Part shown: positions 61,044-64,000 of the stretch, piece after piece
How positions within the stretch are numbered: the stretch's first letter is position 1
Layout: each line of letters opens with the position of its first letter
Origin: Burkholderia cepacia ATCC 25416
GTDB lineage: Bacteria > Pseudomonadota > Gammaproteobacteria > Burkholderiales > Burkholderiaceae
Direction of reading: 5' to 3'
Assembly: GCF_001411495.1 (NCBI RefSeq)
Contig: NZ_CP012982.1
Location: 2,418,001-2,482,000, forward strand
Length of the DNA stretch: 64,000 nt
Notes under the pieces: generated by a model
What the model saw: only the letters and a program-made list of their open reading frames with translations
Database searches by the model: none
What the model was told of the DNA's origin: nothing
Translations under genes and position numbers: made by a program

Positions 61044-61934
61044 TCATTCGGCCTGCGCCGCGGCGGCTGCTTCGGCCACGATCCAGTCTCGAAAGAGCGT
61101 CATTGCCGGCGTGAGCGGCTTCGACTTCAGCGAGGTGAGCCAGTAGCCGCCGGCGCGCACGTCGACGTCGAACGGCCGTGCGAGCAGGCCGAGCTGCAGT
61201 TCGCGTACGAACATGCATGCCGGCGCGAGCGCGACGCCCGCGCCCTGCATCGCGGCCTCGACCATCAGCCGCGACGAATCGAACACGGGCCCGTTGACCG
61301 CCCACGGCGCGAGCTGCGCGGCGTCGAACCAGCCGAGCCATTCGTCGATGCGGTACGAGCGCAGCAGCGTTTCGTTCGCGAGATCGGCCGGTTGCGCGAG
61401 GCGTCGCGCGATGTCCGGCGCGCACAGCGCGGTGAGCGGCGCGTCGAGCAGGTGCTCGTTGCGCGTCGCCGGCCAGCTGCCTTCCCCGAAGCGGATCGCG
61501 AAGTCGAGACCCTCGGCGGCGAGATCGACGACGTTGTTGTTGGTCCGCAGCCGCAGCTCGACGAACGGGTGCGTATCGCCGAACTGCTTCAACCGTGGCA
61601 TTAGCCAGCCTATGGCAAAGGTGCCGACGACGCCGAGCGACAGCACCTCGTGGAAGCGCCCGCCGTCGAACTGCTTGAGCACCGTCTCGATGCGGCTGAA
61701 CGCGTCGCTCAGCACGGGCAGCAGCGCGCGCCCCTCGTCGGTTAGCCCGAGGCCGCGCGGCAGCCGCGTGAACAGCGTGCAGCCGAGCCGCTCCTCGAGC
61801 GAACGTACCTGCTGGCTGACCGCGGCCTGGGTCACGCTCAGCTCGAGGCCGGCGCGCGTGAAGTTCAGGTGGCGCGCCGACGATTCGAACGCGCGCAGGG
61901 CATTGAGTGGAAGATGAGGGCGGAGCTTGGTCAT
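61044..61934 (-). CDS. penR: PenR: AmpR-type LysR regulator of the beta-lactamase
   Basis: 296 residues starting MTKLRPHLPLNALRAFESSA at 61934. The N-terminal winged helix (NFTRAGLELSVTQAAVSQQV) and opening PLNALRAFESSARH are the AmpR signature; the effector domain has RTNNNVVDLAAEGLDFAIRFGEG (adjoining motifs) and ends in a short hydrophobic/Ala tail. AmpR-type regulators switch beta-lactamase expression by sensing cell-wall fragments. It is divergent from the pen gene with 128 bp between starts, the classic penR-pen layout in Burkholderia. Ends 11 bp from repeat copy C. Confidence 0.92.
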   Translation of the reverse strand: MTKLRPHLPLNALRAFESSARHLNFTRAGLELSVTQAAVSQQVRSLEERLGCTLFTRLPRGLGLTDEGRALLPVLSDAFSRIETVLKQFDGGRFHEVLSLGVVGTFAIGWLMPRLKQFGDTHPFVELRLRTNNNVVDLAAEGLDFAIRFGEGSWPATRNEHLLDAPLTALCAPDIARRLAQPADLANETLLRSYRIDEWLGWFDAAQLAPWAVNGPVFDSSRLMVEAAMQGAGVALAPACMFVRELQLGLLARPFDVDVRAGGYWLTSLKSKPLTPAMTLFRDWIVAEAAAAAQAE

Positions 61935-61964
61935 AAGATTTTCTTTTGTCAGCGCTCAATTATC

Positions 61965-61981
61965 GTTGCTTGTCAGGCAAC
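61965..61981. promoter_or_regulatory. LysR-type operator candidate between penR and pen
   Basis: GTTGC-TTGTCAG-GCAAC, a perfect 5-bp dyad with a 7-bp spacer, inside an A/T-richer divergent region. Position midway between the genes suits the AmpR/PenR binding site. Confidence 0.45.
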
Positions 61982-62062
61982 CGTAAAGTCACGATAGTGC
62001 TGTCTCGGCGGCCGGCCGTTTTCACTATCGATTCGCCTCCATTCCATCACGAGACCACCGAC

Positions 62063-63001
62063 ATGACCTACTCATCGAAACGTCGAACCCTGTTGCTGGC
62101 CGCCGCGACGGCGCCGCTCGTTCTCACCGTCACCGCGTGCGCGTCACGGCAGGCTGCCGCGCCGGACGAGGCAAGCGCCGCGGCCGCGGCCGCGGCGGCG
62201 GCCGTGGCGCCTGCCGCCGCCGGGCAGATGCTAGCCGAGCTCGAAAGCAGCGTGGGCGGCCGCCTCGGCGTGTGCGCAATCGACACGGCGAGCGGCCGGA
62301 TCATCGAGCATCGCGCGGACGAACGCTTCCCGTTCTGCAGCACGTTCAAGGCGATGCTGAGTGCGGCGGTGCTTGCGCAGAGCGTCGGGCGGCCGGCGTT
62401 GCTGCAACAGCGCGTGACGTATACCCGGGCCGATCTCGTCAACTATTCGCCGGTGTCGGAGAAGCATGTCGGCGAGGGCATGACGGTCGCCGCGTTGTGC
62501 GAGGCCGCGATCCAGTACAGCGACAACTCGGCCGCGAACCTGCTGATGAAGCTGCTCGGCGGCCCGTCGGCGGTGACGGCCTACGCGCGCTCGATCGGCG
62601 ACGACACGTTCAGGCTCGATCGATGGGAGACCGAACTGAATACCGCGCTGCCGGGCGACCTGCGCGACACGACGACACCGGCCGCGATGGCCGCGAGCAT
62701 GCGCGTGCTGATGGTCGGCGATGCGCTGCCGGCCGCGCAGCGTGCGCAGCTCGTTGCGTGGATGCGTGGCAACAAGGTGGGCGACAAGCGGCTCCGCGCG
62801 GGCGTGCCGGCCGGGTGGACGGTCGGTGACAAGACGGGCACCGGCGACTACGGGACGACCAACGACGCGGGTGTCGTATGGTCGCCGTCGCGTGTGCCGA
62901 TCGCGGTGGCCGTGTACTACACGCAGACGCGTGCCGATGCGCGCTCGAAGGACGACGTGATCGCGTCGGTCGCGCGCATCGTGGTTCAGGCCTTCGGTTG
63001 A
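62063..63001 (+). CDS. Pen-type class A beta-lactamase
   Basis: 312 residues starting MTYSSKRRTLLLAAATAPLV; a signal with RR and the LTVTAC lipobox-like end gives export, with a possible lipid anchor at the Cys near 26. Catalytic motifs: FCSTFK (Ser93, Ambler 70; Cys at Ambler 69), SDN loop YSDNSA, omega-loop RWETELN (Glu166) and KTGTGDYGTTND (234-236). These match the Burkholderia Pen/PenA family, which hydrolyses penicillins and, in some strains, wider substrates. A 17-residue Ala-rich insertion lies before the mature fold. Divergent from penR and followed by repeat copies D-F. Confidence 0.93.
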   Translation: MTYSSKRRTLLLAAATAPLVLTVTACASRQAAAPDEASAAAAAAAAAVAPAAAGQMLAELESSVGGRLGVCAIDTASGRIIEHRADERFPFCSTFKAMLSAAVLAQSVGRPALLQQRVTYTRADLVNYSPVSEKHVGEGMTVAALCEAAIQYSDNSAANLLMKLLGGPSAVTAYARSIGDDTFRLDRWETELNTALPGDLRDTTTPAAMAASMRVLMVGDALPAAQRAQLVAWMRGNKVGDKRLRAGVPAGWTVGDKTGTGDYGTTNDAGVVWSPSRVPIAVAVYYTQTRADARSKDDVIASVARIVVQAFG

Positions 63002-63080
63002 CGCGGGCGGTGCGGTGCGCGTGACGCGATGCGCAGGCGGGCCGTGCCGCAGCCGTGACCCACGCGATCAAACGTTGTGC

Positions 63081-63456
63081 GATCAACGACTTAGGTCACG
63101 CATGCTCAGGATATCCACATGCTTGCCAACAAAAATTGTGGACAAGCCCGTGCGCGGCCGCGCACGGCGTGGCGCGGGCCACCGTGCCGCATTTGAGGCG
63201 GCGCGGACAAAGCCTTTCGGATCAAGCGCTTGGTCGCGGTATGCGCAGGCTATCCACACGCTTGCCAACACAATCTGTGGACAAGCCGGTTCGCCTGCGC
63301 GGAAGGCGGCCCGTCACGTGGCGCGACGACGTGCGAGCGGCACTTTGCCGGCCGCGTGCCGCATTTGAGGCGGCGCGGACAAAGTCTTTCGGATCAAGCG
63401 CTTGGTCGCGGTATGCGCAGGCTATCCACATGCTTGCCAACACAATCTGTGGACAA
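63081..63456. repeat. Three copies (D-F) of the 65-bp DnaA-box-like repeat after pen
   Basis: Copies at 63081-63145, 63219-63283 and 63392-63456 with the same left half and 35-bp right half as copies A-C. E and F are part of a longer 104-bp direct duplication. They occupy the 479 bp between pen and the small membrane-protein gene, which has no other supported feature. Confidence 0.85.
63183..63286. repeat. 104-bp direct repeat (partner at 63356-63459)
   Basis: Offset is exactly 173 bp; two mismatches were seen. It includes 36 bp unique to this pair (GTGCCGCATTTGAGGCGGCG and on) plus repeat copy E/F, so copies E and F arose by a local duplication. Confidence 0.85.
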
Positions 63457-63480
63457 GCCCGGCAGCCGCGCGGGCGACGG

Positions 63481-63681
63481 TCAGGGCTGCCGATCGTCGA
63501 CCGTGGGCCAGCGCACGAACGCGAACACCCACAACATGACGAAGTTCAGGATCGGGACGAACATCGTCAGGATCCACCAGCCCGAATGCCCGGTGCGCCG
63601 GACGATGCGGACGTACGGATAAACGACGACGGCGACGAGCACGAGTGAGACGACCAGCTGCCACGCGGTGAAGTGTTCCAT
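63481..63681 (-). CDS. Small membrane protein (DUF805-like fragment size, 66 aa)
   Basis: 66 residues starting MEHFTAWQLVVSLVLVAVVV at 63681. Two hydrophobic spans (about 8-24 and 37-56) with RIVRRTGHSGWWILTMFVPI between; the GHSGWW-x-L-x3-VP-x2-N pattern is common in small DUF805/YhaH-related membrane proteins. Probably an inner-membrane protein with both ends inside. Function unknown. Flanked by 65-bp repeats F and G. Confidence 0.75.
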   Translation of the reverse strand: MEHFTAWQLVVSLVLVAVVVYPYVRIVRRTGHSGWWILTMFVPILNFVMLWVFAFVRWPTVDDRQP

Positions 63682-64000
63682 GGCCTTCCTCGGAGTGAAG
63701 TGTCGGGCGGAACGGCCGGCCCGTCGAACCGTCGCGCGAAGCCGGCGATGCACGGCCGCGTGCGGCTCGCGTGATCTTGACGCGTGGCGGGCGCGAGCGT
63801 CAAGGCGAGGGTGGTGTACGGTGGCGGCGCGTCTGTCGCGCGGGGTCGTGCGCATTCACGCATGTCCGGGCCACATGCTGCCGAAACCGTGACGCGGCGC
63901 ACGAACCGTAAGCCGATCAACGGGTTAGCGCACGCGTGCGCAGGATATCCACAAGCTTGCCAACAAAATCTGTGGGTAAGTGGCGCAGCGCATGGCCGGC
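63682..64000. other. Right edge: non-coding DNA with repeat copy G
   Basis: 319 bp with no gene I can support. Copy G of the 65-bp repeat is at 63915-63979 (left half GATCAACGGGTTAG, then ATATCCACA ... TGTGGGTAA). The next gene must lie beyond the window. Confidence 0.5.
63915..63979. repeat. Copy G of the 65-bp DnaA-box-like repeat
   Basis: Matches the other six copies in both halves and in spacing; its right box is TGTGGGTAA, the most diverged. Confidence 0.8.

Noticed and set aside
60626..63979. parS-type centromere sites
   Set aside because: The repeat does not contain the palindromic parS cores known for Burkholderia replicons; the dyad is DnaA-box-like instead.

Overview
The window is GC-rich (roughly two thirds G+C by eye), densely coded DNA that looks like a Burkholderia chromosome, most likely the Burkholderia cepacia complex. 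The support is protein content: a PenR/Pen-type class A beta-lactamase pair, DUF2917 proteins, a PlpD-type patatin, a PchP-like phosphatase, and codon usage strongly biased to G/C in third positions. Placement on a secondary chromosome is an inference from the accessory flavour of the genes; no core ribosomal, tRNA or replication genes were seen.

Layout. 1-8.1 kb: a purine permease (minus), a small hypothetical gene, two tandem DUF2917 genes each preceded by a duplicated promoter-leader-terminator module, then a minus-strand operon of an M24 peptidase-like protein, an EphD-like alpha/beta hydrolase-SDR fusion and a COG3687-type metal-dependent hydrolase. 8.4-13.6 kb: a secreted HAD phosphatase; then an Abi_2/HEPN gene lying between a 47-bp copy of the 3' end of a slipin gene and the slipin gene itself, which is translationally coupled to nfeD. 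13.7-22.5 kb: an AraC regulator divergent from a complete distal valine-degradation operon (acyl-CoA dehydrogenase, acyl-CoA synthetase, mmsA, mmsB, enoyl-CoA hydratase, 3-hydroxyisobutyryl-CoA hydrolase), with three tandem 51-bp hairpin repeats inside it. 22.6-29.9 kb: a LysR regulator divergent from a DHA2 MFS exporter, then a MacA-MacB-outer membrane factor tripartite efflux operon.

30.2-37.6 kb: a run of single genes (methyltransferase, HD hydrolase, XRE regulator, lipoprotein, an HdeD-papain-fold fusion, OsmC, RNase T2, a catalytically degenerate isochorismatase homologue). 37.8-39.8 kb: an IS256-family element that has truncated a VOC/glyoxalase gene, and a small zinc-ribbon gene, in DNA of visibly lower G+C. 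39.9-48.7 kb: glutaminase, an RstAB-like two-component system, azoreductase, a type Vd patatin autotransporter, an MreB paralogue and a YdcF/ElyC-like membrane protein.

48.7-64 kb: an A/T-rich control region, a 2868-residue classical autotransporter with about 20 PATR repeats, a glycogen-debranching-type enzyme, a small hypothetical gene, and the penR-pen beta-lactamase pair. Both sides of the penR-pen pair carry copies of a 65-bp intergenic repeat (seven in 3.4 kb), each with an inverted pair of DnaA-box-like sequences around a fixed core. This repeat family, the Abi cassette flanked by slipin-end repeats, and the duplicated DUF2917 leader are the three most interesting signals. No CRISPR array, tRNA or rRNA was recognised.
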